Position numbers and translations under genes: made by a program
In this document: positions 44,889-54,505 of the stretch, piece by piece
Numbering within the stretch: position 1 is the first letter of the stretch
Layout: every line of letters starts with the position of its first letter
Source: Pseudomonas shahriarae
Lineage (GTDB): Bacteria > Pseudomonadota > Gammaproteobacteria > Pseudomonadales > Pseudomonadaceae
Assembly: GCF_014268455.2 (NCBI RefSeq)
Contig: NZ_CP077085.1
Coordinates: 2,893,001 to 2,957,000, forward strand
DNA length: 64,000 nucleotides
Direction of reading: 5' to 3'
Notes under the pieces: model-generated
What the model was told of the DNA's origin: nothing
Databases searched by the model: none
The model's input: the letters and a program-made list of their open reading frames with translations, nothing else

Positions 44889-46082
44889 ATGACTCAGCTT
44901 CACGATCCGATTGTTATTGTCAGCGCCGTACGCACGCCCATGGGCGGCTTCCAGGGCGACCTCAAGGGCCTGACCGCGCCGCAACTGGGCGCCGCCGCGA
45001 TTCGTGCGGCTGTCGAGCGCGCCGGTATCGCCCACGACGCCGTGGATGAAGTGCTGTTCGGTTGCGTGCTGCCCGCCGGTCTCGGCCAGGCCCCGGCACG
45101 CCAGGCCGCGCTGGGTGCCGGCCTGGATAAGTCGACACGTTGCACCACCCTCAACAAAATGTGCGGTTCGGGCATGGAGGCGGCGATTCTCGCCCATGAC
45201 TCGCTGCTGGCCGGCAGCGTGCAGGTGGTGATCGCCGGCGGCATGGAAAGCATGTCCAATGCCCCGTACCTGCTGGATCGGGCCCGTAGCGGCTACCGCA
45301 TGGGCCATGGCCGGGTGCTTGACCATATGTTCCTCGACGGCCTCGAAGACGCCTATGACAAGGGCCGCCTGATGGGCACCTTTGCCGAGGATTGCGCCGA
45401 GGCCAATGGCTTTACTCGCGAAACCCAGGATGCGTTTGCCATTGCCTCTCTGACCCGCGCCCAGCAGGCGATCAGTGCCGGGCGTTTCAGCGCCGAGATC
45501 GTCCCGGTGCAGGTCACCGTGGGCAAGGAACAAAAGACCATCACCGATGACGAGCAGCCGCCCAAGGCGCGCCTGGACAAGATCGCCACCTTGAAGCCGG
45601 CGTTCCGCGAAGGCGGCACGGTGACGGCGGCCAACTCCAGCTCGATCTCCGACGGCGCGGCGGCCTTGCTGATGATGCGCCAGTCCGAAGCGCAGAAGCG
45701 TGGGCTCAAGCCTCTGGCAGTGATCCACGGCCATGCGGCCTTTGCCGATGAGCCGGGGCTGTTCCCGGTGGCGCCGGTGGGGGCGATTCGCAAGCTGATG
45801 AGCAAGACCGGCTGGGACCTGGGCGATGTCGACCTGTTCGAGATCAACGAAGCCTTTGCCGTGGTCAGCCTGGTGACCATGAGCAAGCTGGAAATCCCCC
45901 ACGACAAGGTCAACGTCCACGGTGGCGCGTGTGCCCTGGGGCATCCGATTGGCGCATCCGGCGCGCGGATCCTCGTGACCCTGCTTTCAGCGCTGCGCCA
46001 GCGGGGCCTCAAGCGCGGCGTTGCAGCCATCTGCATCGGCGGCGGTGAAGCCACCGCCATGGCCGTCGAATGCCTGGATTAA
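44889..46082 (+). CDS. fadAx: Acetyl-CoA C-acyltransferase (thiolase)
   Basis: This 397-residue thiolase has nucleophilic Cys92 in LNKMCGSGMEA, the His of GGACALGHPIGASG and the C-terminal acid/base Cys in AICIGGGEA. It cleaves the 3-ketoacyl-CoA, in the isoleucine route to acetyl-CoA and propionyl-CoA. It lies 12 bp behind fadB2x with a strong AAGGAGG site. Confidence 0.94.
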   Translation: MTQLHDPIVIVSAVRTPMGGFQGDLKGLTAPQLGAAAIRAAVERAGIAHDAVDEVLFGCVLPAGLGQAPARQAALGAGLDKSTRCTTLNKMCGSGMEAAILAHDSLLAGSVQVVIAGGMESMSNAPYLLDRARSGYRMGHGRVLDHMFLDGLEDAYDKGRLMGTFAEDCAEANGFTRETQDAFAIASLTRAQQAISAGRFSAEIVPVQVTVGKEQKTITDDEQPPKARLDKIATLKPAFREGGTVTAANSSSISDGAAALLMMRQSEAQKRGLKPLAVIHGHAAFADEPGLFPVAPVGAIRKLMSKTGWDLGDVDLFEINEAFAVVSLVTMSKLEIPHDKVNVHGGACALGHPIGASGARILVTLLSALRQRGLKRGVAAICIGGGEATAMAVECLD

Positions 46083-46091
46083 GGAATTTTT

Positions 46092-47219
46092 ATGTTGCCC
46101 AATGACGAACAACTGCAAATCAGCAACACGGCCCGGCAATTCGCCCAGGAGCGGCTCAAACCGTTCGCTGCCGAGTGGGACCGCGAGCATCGCTTCCCCA
46201 GGGAGGCTATCGCTGAGATGGCCGAGCTGGGTTTTTTCGGCATGCTCGTGCCGGAACAGTGGGGCGGCTGCGACACCGGCTACCTGGCCTATGCAATGGC
46301 CCTGGAAGAGGTCGCTGCCGGTGATGGCGCCTGCTCGACCATCATGAGCGTGCACAACTCGGTGGGCTGCGTGCCCATTCTCAAGTTCGGCAATGACCTG
46401 CAGAAAGAACAATTCCTCAAGCCCCTGGCCAGCGGCGCAATGCTCGGTGCGTTTGCCTTGACCGAACCCCAGGCCGGGTCCGATGCCAGCAGCCTGAAAA
46501 CCCGCGCGCGTCTTGAGGGCGATCATTACGTGCTCAATGGCTGCAAGCAGTTCATCACCTCCGGGCAGAACGCCGGGGTGGTGATTGTATTTGCCGTGAC
46601 CGATCCTGCGGCCGGCAAGCGTGGGATCAGCGCGTTTATCGTGCCCACCGACTCGCCGGGCTACACCGTCGCGCGGGTCGAGGACAAGCTGGGCCAGCAT
46701 GCGTCCGACACCTGTCAGATTCTGTTTGAGGATGTGAAGGTGCCGGTCGCCAACCGCCTGGGCGAGGAGGGCGAAGGCTACAAAATCGCCCTGGCCAACC
46801 TGGAGGGCGGTCGCGTGGGTATTGCCGCGCAATCGGTGGGCATGGCCCGTGCGGCGTTCGAAGCTGCCCGGGATTACGCCCGTGAGCGGGAAAGCTTCGG
46901 CAAACCGCTGATCGAGCACCAGGCTGTAGCGTTTCGCCTGGCGGACATGGCCACCCAGATCGCCGTGGCCCGGCAGATGGTGCACTACGCGGCGGCCCTG
47001 CGCGACAGCGGCAAGCCTGCGCTGGTGGAGGCGTCCATGGCCAAGCTGTTTGCCTCGGAAATGGCCGAGAAAGTCTGTTCTGCCGCCTTGCAAACCCTGG
47101 GTGGATACGGTTACCTGAGCGACTTCCCGTTGGAGCGGATCTACCGTGATGTGCGGGTCTGCCAGATTTATGAAGGCACCAGTGATATTCAGCGCATGGT
47201 CATTTCGCGCAATCTTTGA
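46092..47219 (+). CDS. fadEx: Short/branched-chain acyl-CoA dehydrogenase
   Basis: This 375-residue FAD enzyme makes the 2,3-enoyl-CoA. Family signatures are [16 protein letters not shown], the [22 protein letters not shown] flavin-binding region and [10 protein letters not shown] with the catalytic Glu. It resembles 2-methylbutyryl-CoA dehydrogenases. It begins 9 bp behind fadAx with an AAGGAA site. Confidence 0.93.
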   Translation: MLPNDEQLQISNTARQFAQERLKPFAAEWDREHRFPREAIAEMAELGFFGMLVPEQWGGCDTGYLAYAMALEEVAAGDGACSTIMSVHNSVGCVPILKFGNDLQKEQFLKPLASGAMLGAFALTEPQAGSDASSLKTRARLEGDHYVLNGCKQFITSGQNAGVVIVFAVTDPAAGKRGISAFIVPTDSPGYTVARVEDKLGQHASDTCQILFEDVKVPVANRLGEEGEGYKIALANLEGGRVGIAAQSVGMARAAFEAARDYARERESFGKPLIEHQAVAFRLADMATQIAVARQMVHYAAALRDSGKPALVEASMAKLFASEMAEKVCSAALQTLGGYGYLSDFPLERIYRDVRVCQIYEGTSDIQRMVISRNL

Positions 47220-47233
47220 AGAGGAACGGATCA

Positions 47234-48007
47234 ATGAGTTATGAAACCATTTTGCTCGAGGTTCAAGGCCGTGTCGGGCTGATTACCCTCAATCGCCCCC
47301 AGGCGCTGAATGCCTTGAACGCGCAATTGGTCAGCGAAGTGAACCAGGCCCTGGACAGCCTGGAAGCCAATCCCGACATCGGTTGCATCGTGTTGACCGG
47401 CTCGAAGAAAGCCTTTGCCGCTGGCGCCGACATCAAGGAAATGGCCGAGCTGACCTACCCGCAGATCTACCTCGACGATCTGTTCAGCGACAGCGACCGT
47501 GTGGCCAACCGCCGCAAGCCGATCATCGCGGCGGTCAACGGTTTTGCCCTGGGTGGCGGCTGTGAGCTGGCGTTGATGTGCGACTTTATCCTGGCCGGTG
47601 ACACGGCCAAGTTCGGCCAGCCGGAAGTCAACCTCGGCGTCCTGCCGGGCATGGGCGGCACCCAGCGCCTGACCCGTGCGGTGGGCAAGGCCAAGGCCAT
47701 GGAGATGTGCCTGACCGGGCGTTTTATCGACGCCGTGGAGGCCGAGCGTTGCGGCATCGTGGCGCGGATTGTGCCGGCGGACGAACTGCTGGACGAGGCG
47801 CTCAAGGTTGCGGCGCTGATCGCCAGCAAATCGGTGCCGATCAGCATGATGGTCAAGGAAAGCGTGAACCGCGCCTTTGAAGTCAGCCTGTCGGAAGGCG
47901 TGCGCTTTGAGCGCCGGGTGTTCCACGCCGCCTTCGCGACCCAGGATCAGAAGGAAGGCATGGCCGCGTTCGTGGCCAAGCGTGCGCCGCAGTTCAAGGA
48001 CCAATAA
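47234..48007 (+). CDS. fadBx: Enoyl-CoA hydratase
   Basis: This 257-residue crotonase-family enzyme has the oxyanion-hole motifs [11 protein letters not shown] and [13 protein letters not shown]. Catalytic Glu residues lie in [11 protein letters not shown] and in [15 protein letters not shown]. It hydrates 2-enoyl-CoA to the 3-hydroxyacyl-CoA used by fadB2x, which completes the cycle in this operon. The ATG at 47234 follows an AAGAGGAACGG site, 14 bp after fadEx. A long-armed REP doublet follows and may end the transcript. Confidence 0.94.
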   Translation: MSYETILLEVQGRVGLITLNRPQALNALNAQLVSEVNQALDSLEANPDIGCIVLTGSKKAFAAGADIKEMAELTYPQIYLDDLFSDSDRVANRRKPIIAAVNGFALGGGCELALMCDFILAGDTAKFGQPEVNLGVLPGMGGTQRLTRAVGKAKAMEMCLTGRFIDAVEAERCGIVARIVPADELLDEALKVAALIASKSVPISMMVKESVNRAFEVSLSEGVRFERRVFHAAFATQDQKEGMAAFVAKRAPQFKDQ

Positions 48008-48026
48008 GCCCCTGACCAACTGCCCC

Positions 48027-48157
48027 GTGGCGAGCGGGCTAGCCCGCGTTGGGCTGCGTAGCAGCCCTAAAATCCGGCCCCGCGTGTTCAACTGAAGCAA
48101 TGCGCTGGGTGTATTGGGGCTGCTACGCAGCCCAGCGCGGGCAAGCCCGCTCGCCAC
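48027..48157. repeat. REP doublet with 41-bp arms after fadBx
   Basis: Arms at 48027-48067 and 48117-48157 are reverse complements with only two mismatches, around a 49-nt loop. Each arm joins a GTGGCGAGCGGGC-type REP core to a GGGCTGCGTAGCAGCCC palindrome. The arm therefore holds a small hairpin inside a larger one. It is the longest simple REP pair in the window. Confidence 0.85.
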
Positions 48158-48265
48158 AACCGTTGCGCTGGCAAGGCAAATAGGGTCATGCCAAAGCGCT
48201 TTATCGCCTGTAACATGAGGCCCTGATACGCTCCAGATACAATTTTCAGGTTTCAGGAACCCGTC

Positions 48266-48460
48266 ATGACCCAGAAGCAACGCTTGATTTACTCGATTCT
48301 GATTTCCCTGGTCGTCCTCGGCACGATGTTTGGCCTGTCCTATTTGCAGAACATCGGCGCCATCAGTGAGAAGACGTTCCAGTACATCGCCATTGCCGTG
48401 GCGGTGATTGTGGTGGTGATCAACGGCATCATGCGCCGCAAGGTCAAGCCCAACCTGTAA
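48266..48460 (+). CDS. Small membrane protein, 64 residues
   Basis: Two hydrophobic helices (YSILISLVVLGTMFGLSYL and YIAIAVAVIVVVINGIM) are joined by a short polar turn and end in a basic RRKVKP tail, so both ends are probably cytoplasmic. An AGGA site precedes the ATG. There is no recognised family, but the composition is coherent, so I take it as a real gene. Confidence 0.7.
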   Translation: MTQKQRLIYSILISLVVLGTMFGLSYLQNIGAISEKTFQYIAIAVAVIVVVINGIMRRKVKPNL

Positions 48461-48461
48461 G

Positions 48462-48842
48462 TCAGGCGCTGGCAGCCAGGACCTTGGCAGCCTCTTCATG
48501 GAGGCTGTAGCTTTTGTCGCTGTTGAGGGTGATCACGCCCTCGCTGCACAGGCGCTTGAGCACCTCGCGCACACTGAGAAACGACAGCGGGATGCCCAGT
48601 TCCAGCAAGTGGCTGTGCACACCCCGTACACCCAGCGAGCGGCCGTTCTCGGCGGCGGTGAGCAGGGCGTCGATGACTTTCAGCCGGATCAGGCTGGTAC
48701 GCAACCCAAAACACTTGAGCAGATGCCGGATGCGTTGGTTGCCTTGATGCTCGGGGGCCTTGCCGAAGGCTGGGTTACTTGCGCCGAAAGCGGCGTCGTG
48801 TGCCATAAAATGTCCGTCCGTGGGCAGTTGCGGGTTGTGCAT
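48462..48842 (-). CDS. PA2384-like protein with a Fur-type DNA-binding domain
   Basis: This 126-residue protein carries a winged-helix segment (LLKCFGLRTSLIRLKVIDALL to VREVLKRLCSEGVI) that aligns by eye with the DNA-binding half of Fur. The Fur dimerisation and metal domain is absent. P. aeruginosa PA2384 has this layout, responds to iron starvation, and lies next to pvdQ, as here. The start at 48842 has an AAGGAG site; the upstream frame was rejected. It is divergent from pvdQ. Confidence 0.82.
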   Translation of the reverse strand: MHNPQLPTDGHFMAHDAAFGASNPAFGKAPEHQGNQRIRHLLKCFGLRTSLIRLKVIDALLTAAENGRSLGVRGVHSHLLELGIPLSFLSVREVLKRLCSEGVITLNSDKSYSLHEEAAKVLAASA

Positions 48843-48999
48843 GCAAAAACTCCTTATCAGAGCCTGATCAGGAAAACGATGGTGCTCTCTAGTTAATAAG
48901 ACGTATGAGCCACGCAAATCATGAAGTCCAAGAGGGATAAATTTTCTCGGTCTCACGTCTGTCACCTTCCTGGCGCCGGTAAATAAGGCGCGCGCTGCC

Positions 49000-49022
49000 T
49001 AAATTTCTGCGGATTTCTACGT
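49000..49022 (+). promoter_or_regulatory. Candidate PvdS iron-starvation box upstream of pvdQ
   Basis: CTAAAT and, 15 nt after its last T, ACGT resemble the PvdS promoter pattern TAAAT-N16/17-CGT. The spacing is one base short of the usual. It lies about 75 bp before the pvdQ start, a plausible promoter position. Confidence 0.4.
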
Positions 49023-49095
49023 CTTTATCCATGGGCTGGTGTTGGCGAGTCGGCCCCGCCTTGGGCGTTCAATTTGGCTTGATGATGGGGTCTGC

Positions 49096-51384
49096 GTGAT
49101 TATTTCCAACGGGTTGTCCAGGGTTTGCGTGGCGGGTGTGTTGCTGGGGGTGAGCCTGTGTGCGACGGCCCGCCAGGTGAGCGACGTGCAGGCGGGCACA
49201 CTGAGCGCCGATATCCGCCGCACCGGGTTTGGTGTCCCGCATATCCGCGCCAACGATGAGCGCGGCCTGGGCTATGGCATCGGCTATGCCTACGCGCAGG
49301 ACAACCTGTGCCTGCTGGCCAACGAAGTGGTCACGGTCAATGGCCAGCGCGCCCGCTACTTCGGTGCCGAGCAGGCGACCCTGGAAGAGCGCAACAACCT
49401 GACCAGCGATGTGTTCTTTACCTGGCTCAATACGCCCGAAGCAGTGACGGCTTTCTGGAAGGCACAGACCCCGCAGATGCAGCAGCGTCTTGCCGGCTAT
49501 GCGGCGGGTTACAACCGCTACATGCAAGAGCGCGGGGCCAAGGACCGACCGATGCAGTGCCAGGGCGCCTGGGTGCGGCCGATCACGACCGATGACCTGA
49601 TCAAGCTGACCCGGCGGTTGCTGGTGGAAGGTGGTGTCGGGCAATTCGCCGAGGCCTTGGCGGGGGCGACGCCACCCCAGCCAGGCGTGGCGGTGCAGAG
49701 CGATGTGCGAGCGTTTGAGGTCGCCACCTTGAAGCAGCAACGCTTTGCCCTGGAGCGCGGCAGCAACGCGGTGGCGGTGGGTAGCGAGCGCTCGTTCAAC
49801 GGGCGCGGCATGTTACTGGCCAACCCGCATTTCCCGTGGATCGGCGGCATGCGTTTTTATCAGATGCACCTGACCATTCCTGGTCAGCTGGACGTAATGG
49901 GCGCCGCCTTGCCGGGCCTGCCGGTGGTCAATATCGGCTTCAACCAGCATGTGGCCTGGACCCATACGGTGGACACATCCAAGCATTTCACCCTGTATCG
50001 CCTGACCCTGGACCCGAAGGACCCGACCCGCTATTTGCTCGACGGCAAGTCGATCCCCCTGCAGAAAACCCAGGTAACGGTACAGGTCAAGGGCGCCGAG
50101 GCCCACACCCAAACGGTCTACAGTTCGCAGTTCGGGCCGGTGGTGCAATGGCCGGGCAAGCTCGACTGGAACGGGCAATACGCTTTCAGCCTGCGCGACG
50201 CCAACCTGGGCAATGACCGCGTGCTGCAGCAGTGGTACGCGATGAACCAGGCCCGCAGCCTCAAGGACTTGCAAGCCTCGGTACACCGCCTGCAAGGCAT
50301 TCCCTGGGTCAACACCCTGGCGGCGGACGATCAGGGGCAGAGCCTGTATATGAACCTGTCGGTGGTGCCGAACGTCAGTGCAAAAAAACTCGAACAATGC
50401 AGCGACCCGCGTGCCGGCCTGCAGATGATCATGCTCGACGGTGCCCATAGTGCCTGCGCCTGGGATATCGACCCGCGCGCCGCCCAGCCGGGGATCTTTG
50501 CCGCTGATCAACTGCCGCAGCTGGCGCGCCGGGACTACGTGCAGCACTCCAACGACTCGGCCTGGATGGCCAACCCCAAGGCCCCGCTGGCCGGCTTTTC
50601 GCCGGTGGTCAGCCAGGATCACATTGCCTTGGGCGCACGTTCGCGTTTTGCCTTGCAGCGCTTGCAGGACCTGGACACACAGCCGATCACCGTCGCCGAT
50701 TTGCAACACATGGTGCTGGATAACCAGGTGTACCTGGCTGGGCAGGTGATGCCGGATCTGCTCAAGTTCTGCGCGCAACAGACGGATGCCGCCCTGAAAA
50801 CCCTGTGTACCCGCCTCAAGGACTGGGACCAGAAGGCCAACCTCGACAGCGGCCTGGGCCTGGTGCATTTCTTCCAGGTCATGGAGCACCTGCAGCAAGT
50901 GCCGCAGGTGTGGCGCGTTGCGTTTGACCCGGACCACCCACAAACCACCCCGCGCGGGTTGCTCATCGAGCAGCCGGAGGTGGCCAAGGCGTTGCGTGAG
51001 GCAATGCTGGCGTCAATGGCGCAGGTGAGTGAATCGGGGTTGAAAGAAGGCACTCGTTGGGGCGATATCCAGGTCTCGGGCAGCACTCCGATGCACGGTG
51101 GCCCACAGGAACTGGGGATCTACAACGCCATGCAAAGCGTGCCGAGGGCCGATGGCAAGCGTGAGGTGGTCAGCGGCAGCAGTTACTTGCAGATCGTCAC
51201 CTTCGACGACCAGGGGCCGAAAGCGGAAGGCGTGTTGGCGTTCTCACTGTCCAGCGATCCGGCGTCGCCGTACTTCAAGGACCAGACCCAGGCGTTTTCC
51301 GCGAAAAAGCTCAGCCCGTTGCCGTTTACCGAACAGCAGATCAAGGCTGACCCACAGTATCAACGGCAACTGATCCACGAGTAG
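49096..51384 (+). CDS. pvdQ: Acylase PvdQ, pyoverdine maturation and AHL acylase
   Basis: This periplasmic Ntn-hydrolase removes the fatty acyl chain from pyoverdine precursors and can also cleave long-chain N-acyl homoserine lactones. A GTG start at 49096 gives 762 residues, the known PvdQ length, with a signal peptide (VAGVLLGVSLCATA). The heterodimer is made by self-cleavage before Ser223, in ERGSNAVAVGSERS, the beta-chain nucleophile. Further PvdQ-like segments are LLANPHFPW, NIGFNQHVAWTHTVDTS and WVNTLAADDQG. The frame is open to a GTG at 49039. No pyoverdine biosynthesis genes are adjacent, so it is detached from the main pvd clusters. Confidence 0.93.
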   Translation: MIISNGLSRVCVAGVLLGVSLCATARQVSDVQAGTLSADIRRTGFGVPHIRANDERGLGYGIGYAYAQDNLCLLANEVVTVNGQRARYFGAEQATLEERNNLTSDVFFTWLNTPEAVTAFWKAQTPQMQQRLAGYAAGYNRYMQERGAKDRPMQCQGAWVRPITTDDLIKLTRRLLVEGGVGQFAEALAGATPPQPGVAVQSDVRAFEVATLKQQRFALERGSNAVAVGSERSFNGRGMLLANPHFPWIGGMRFYQMHLTIPGQLDVMGAALPGLPVVNIGFNQHVAWTHTVDTSKHFTLYRLTLDPKDPTRYLLDGKSIPLQKTQVTVQVKGAEAHTQTVYSSQFGPVVQWPGKLDWNGQYAFSLRDANLGNDRVLQQWYAMNQARSLKDLQASVHRLQGIPWVNTLAADDQGQSLYMNLSVVPNVSAKKLEQCSDPRAGLQMIMLDGAHSACAWDIDPRAAQPGIFAADQLPQLARRDYVQHSNDSAWMANPKAPLAGFSPVVSQDHIALGARSRFALQRLQDLDTQPITVADLQHMVLDNQVYLAGQVMPDLLKFCAQQTDAALKTLCTRLKDWDQKANLDSGLGLVHFFQVMEHLQQVPQVWRVAFDPDHPQTTPRGLLIEQPEVAKALREAMLASMAQVSESGLKEGTRWGDIQVSGSTPMHGGPQELGIYNAMQSVPRADGKREVVSGSSYLQIVTFDDQGPKAEGVLAFSLSSDPASPYFKDQTQAFSAKKLSPLPFTEQQIKADPQYQRQLIHE

Positions 51385-51389
51385 GGGCT

Positions 51390-51914
51390 TTATTGGTCGA
51401 GCAGGTGTGCCACGGCGGCAAACGCCTGGTCATGGCGTGCCTGCCAATCCCCGCCAATCACCTTGTACGGTTGCTGATGCTGCTCCAGCCAGTCGCGGCT
51501 GGCCTGGAAGAAGGCCAGGCGGTCGGCCAGGTCCGGCTGGCAGCGTTGACCGTCGGCGGTCCAGCCAATGCCTTCGGGCGACAGCAACAGGTGCAGGTCG
51601 TAATGGCGGGCCAGCAGTGCCTCGTCGAGCCACGCGGGGGCATCGCCAAACAGCGTCAGGCTCCACAGCTTGTTGGTCAGCAGGTGAGTATCGAGGATCA
51701 GCAGTTGCGGCTGCCGGGCACGGCCGGCATCTTCCCAGGCCAGTTGGCCACGGGCGATGTCCGGGATGTCGGCGAGGGTCGTATCACGCTGGTAGTGGTC
51801 GATGAAATAGCGCACATACTCGCCCACCAGCACCGCACCGAAATGCGCCTGCAACTGCTCGGCCAGCCAGCTTTTACCGCTGGACTCGGGGCCTGCCATC
51901 ACCAGCACCTTCAT
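51390..51914 (-). CDS. NadR-type ribosylnicotinamide kinase
   Basis: This 174-residue P-loop kinase has Walker A GPESSGKS (8-15) and resembles the C-terminal kinase domain of NadR, which phosphorylates nicotinamide riboside to NMN. The middle segment LLILDTHLLTNKLWS is typical. It overlaps pnuC by 4 bp (ATGA), so uptake and trapping of the riboside are coupled. It lacks the NadR regulator and adenylyltransferase domains. Confidence 0.9.
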   Translation of the reverse strand: MKVLVMAGPESSGKSWLAEQLQAHFGAVLVGEYVRYFIDHYQRDTTLADIPDIARGQLAWEDAGRARQPQLLILDTHLLTNKLWSLTLFGDAPAWLDEALLARHYDLHLLLSPEGIGWTADGQRCQPDLADRLAFFQASRDWLEQHQQPYKVIGGDWQARHDQAFAAVAHLLDQ

Positions 51915-52474
51915 GTGCGCAACGCCGGATCGGCGCGCCATTCGCGCCAGCCTTGTACGGCAATCACTGTGAACAGGGCATAGAGCGCGGCCGTCAGGTA
52001 CAGCCCCTTGTAGACAAACAGGCCGACAAAAATCACATCGACCACAATCCACAGTGCCCAGCATTGCACGCGTTTTTGCGCCATCCACATCTGCGCCACC
52101 AGGCTGAAGCCGGTCAGGGCGGCGTCCAGCCAGGGTTGTGCAGCATCGGTCCAGTGTGCCATGGCGGCGCCCAGCAACAGGCTGCCGACTGCGCCAACCG
52201 TCAGGCTCAGGAGGATCGCCTGGCTGCCAAGACTGCTGACCTGGCGCCCTTGCTTGACCTCGCCGGCGCGAGTCCATTGCCACCAACCGTAGACCTGCAG
52301 GCCGGCATACACCACTTGCAGCAGCATGTCGGAATACAGCTTCACCTCGAAGAACACCCAGGTGTACAGCAGCACCATGACCAGGCCGATCGGCCAGCAC
52401 CACGGGTTCTGCTTGACCGTCAACCAGACGGCAATCACCCCCAGCGCGGCGGCAAACAGTTCAAGCCCGGACAT
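51911..52474 (-). CDS. pnuC: Nicotinamide riboside transporter PnuC
   Basis: This 187-residue membrane protein has about seven helices. PnuC features are WLTVKQNPWCWPIGLV, the YAGLQVYGWWQW motif that lines the substrate site, and WIVVDVIFVGLFVYK. It moves nicotinamide riboside by facilitated diffusion, with trapping by the coupled kinase. The 147-bp upstream region has no riboswitch I could recognise. Confidence 0.92.
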   Translation of the reverse strand: MSGLELFAAALGVIAVWLTVKQNPWCWPIGLVMVLLYTWVFFEVKLYSDMLLQVVYAGLQVYGWWQWTRAGEVKQGRQVSSLGSQAILLSLTVGAVGSLLLGAAMAHWTDAAQPWLDAALTGFSLVAQMWMAQKRVQCWALWIVVDVIFVGLFVYKGLYLTAALYALFTVIAVQGWREWRADPALRT

Positions 52475-52581
52475 GGGATTCCTTGGAAGAGTCGAAGAGG
52501 AGGGCGATTGTACCCAACCGGCCGGGCAAAATCCTGTCCAGGCCGGGGGCTAATTATGGGAAGAAGGATTGCTGTGGCAAA

Positions 52582-52603
52582 CCCGCTCGCTGTGGCGAGC
52601 GGG
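52582..52603. repeat. Short hairpin behind the chemoreceptor gene
   Basis: CCCGCTCGC pairs with GCGAGCGGG around TGTG. It is a REP core that sits just behind the stop of the minus-strand chemoreceptor gene. There is no T-run. Confidence 0.55.
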
Positions 52604-52621
52604 CTGCTGCCGGGAGGAGGG

Positions 52622-54256
52622 CTAGACCTTGAACTGGCGCAGCAGGCCGTTGAGTTCTTCGCTCAAGTCCTTCAGATGCACGCTGGCCTCGCTCGATTGC
52701 TGGGCCGCGAGCGCAGTGCTGTGGGACAGGCCGGCGGCCTGGGTCACGTTCTGATTGATGTCTTCCACCACGTGGGCCTGTTGCAGGGTCGCGCTGGCAA
52801 TCGAGGCGTTCAGGCCGTTGAGGTTGCGCAGGGCCTGGCCGATGGCATTCAGGCTGGCGCCCGCCTGGCCGGCTTGTTCGATGGTCAGTTGCGAGGCCTG
52901 GTGGCTGTCGCTGATGACCTTGACCGCTGCTTCGGAATGCCCTTGCAGGCGCTCGATCATGTTCTGGATTTCGGCAGTGGATTTTTGCGTGCGCTGGGCC
53001 AGCAGGCGCACTTCGTCGGCGACCACGGCAAAACCACGGCCTTGTTCGCCGGCGCGGGCCGCTTCGATGGCGGCGTTGAGAGCCAGCAGGTTGGTCTGCT
53101 CGGCAATCGAGCGAATCACCTCCAGCACCCCGCCAATCTGCGTGCTTTCGGTGGACAGGGTGCGGATCACTTCCACCGCCTGGCTGATGGTGCCGGACAG
53201 CGCGTCGATCTGTTGCAGGCTGCCGTCGATATTGACCTGGCCCTGTTCGGCCTGGGTCTGCGCGTCACGCATTTCGCTGGCGGCGTGCTCGGCATTCTTG
53301 GCCACGTCCTGGACGCCGTAGGTCACTTCATTGATGGCGGTGGCCACCAGCTCCATTTGCTGGGATTGTTGCTGGCTGCGGTCATGGGCCTGGCTGGCGT
53401 TGTTGCCCAGCTCGGCGGACGACTGGGCCAGGGCATTGGCGCACACCTGCAACTGGCTGACCACCTGGCGCAGTTTGGCGGTGAAGGTGTTGAAGTGTCG
53501 GGACAGTTGCGTGACTTCGTCCTGGCCATGGGTGTCGAGGCTGCGGGTCAGGTCGCTTTCGCCACTGGCGATGTTGGCCATGGCCTGTACCGCTTCCTGC
53601 AGCGGGCGCACGATGCTGCGGGCAATCAGCACCACCAGCAGGGCCATGATCAGCGCAATGCCCAGGCCGATCAGCGAGGCTTTCCAGACCTGGCCGCGAA
53701 ATTGTGCCTGTACGTCGTCCACGTAGACGCCGGAGCCAATAATCCAGCCCCAGGGCTCGAACAACTGGATATAGGAGGTCTTGGCCACGGGCTCAGCCGC
53801 GCCGGGTTTCGGCCAGCGGTAATCGACCATGCCGACGCCCTTGGCCTTGGCCAGGGTGACGAACTCATTGAAGATCGCAAAGCCGTCCGGATCGCGGATG
53901 GCCGAAAGGTTCTGGCCGTCGAGCTTGGGGTTGGCCGGGTGCATGATCATCACCGGCGTCAGGTCATTGATCCAGAAGTATTCGTTCTGGTCGTAGCGCA
54001 GGCCGCGCACCACACTCAAGGCTTGTTTCTGCGCGGCCTCGCGGGTCAGCACCCCGGTGGTTTCAAGGCCGTGATAAAAATTCAGAATTCCGCTGGCAGT
54101 CTGGACCACATGCTGGGTTTTCTGGCTCTTGGCCTGGTAGAGGTCGTCGTGGATCTGCTTGAGCATCAACAAACCCAGGGTCATCAACATCAACACGGCG
54201 ACTATCAGGATCATCCAGAGGCGCCGACTGATCGACATATTGCGCAAACTGTTCAT
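52622..54256 (-). CDS. Methyl-accepting chemotaxis protein with Cache sensor
   Basis: This 544-residue chemoreceptor has a first membrane helix at about residues 13-33, a periplasmic single-Cache-2-type domain with [14 protein letters not shown] and [13 protein letters not shown], and a second helix near 190-212. HAMP and the signalling domain follow, with the hairpin tip [32 protein letters not shown]. Such Cache receptors often bind small organic acids. The ATG at 54256 has a GGAG site; the longer frame was rejected. Confidence 0.93.
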   Translation of the reverse strand: MNSLRNMSISRRLWMILIVAVLMLMTLGLLMLKQIHDDLYQAKSQKTQHVVQTASGILNFYHGLETTGVLTREAAQKQALSVVRGLRYDQNEYFWINDLTPVMIMHPANPKLDGQNLSAIRDPDGFAIFNEFVTLAKAKGVGMVDYRWPKPGAAEPVAKTSYIQLFEPWGWIIGSGVYVDDVQAQFRGQVWKASLIGLGIALIMALLVVLIARSIVRPLQEAVQAMANIASGESDLTRSLDTHGQDEVTQLSRHFNTFTAKLRQVVSQLQVCANALAQSSAELGNNASQAHDRSQQQSQQMELVATAINEVTYGVQDVAKNAEHAASEMRDAQTQAEQGQVNIDGSLQQIDALSGTISQAVEVIRTLSTESTQIGGVLEVIRSIAEQTNLLALNAAIEAARAGEQGRGFAVVADEVRLLAQRTQKSTAEIQNMIERLQGHSEAAVKVISDSHQASQLTIEQAGQAGASLNAIGQALRNLNGLNASIASATLQQAHVVEDINQNVTQAAGLSHSTALAAQQSSEASVHLKDLSEELNGLLRQFKV

Positions 54257-54505
54257 AGTCTTGTCACTCCGCGTTCTTATAATTTTCGGTGCTGCGTTGA
54301 TCGGCCAGTGATAACGCGAAGCGAAATTCGGGCTTGTCTGATAGGCTTTCGGCCCGGAATCAAAAAACCTGAGTACTGCCTGATTTTTCACAGAATTTTT
54401 GCAGGTCAGCCTTGATCCTGCGCGCAGCCTTGCCGCGTGCTCATCGTTAGTGAACACCTAGAAAATATCAACGAGGCATGCCGTCGCATGACCTTTGGGG
54501 GAATA

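Noticed and set aside
43620..45944. 774-codon minus-strand frame over the fadX operon
   Set aside because: It crosses three well-supported genes of the operon and has no ribosome site or domain.
52475..52621. NAD-type riboswitch upstream of pnuC
   Set aside because: No recognisable aptamer core or conserved loops could be found; only a REP hairpin is present.
51953..54415. 820-codon plus-strand frame over pnuC and the chemoreceptor
   Set aside because: The minus strand encodes PnuC and a canonical chemoreceptor; the plus frame is a GC-bias shadow.
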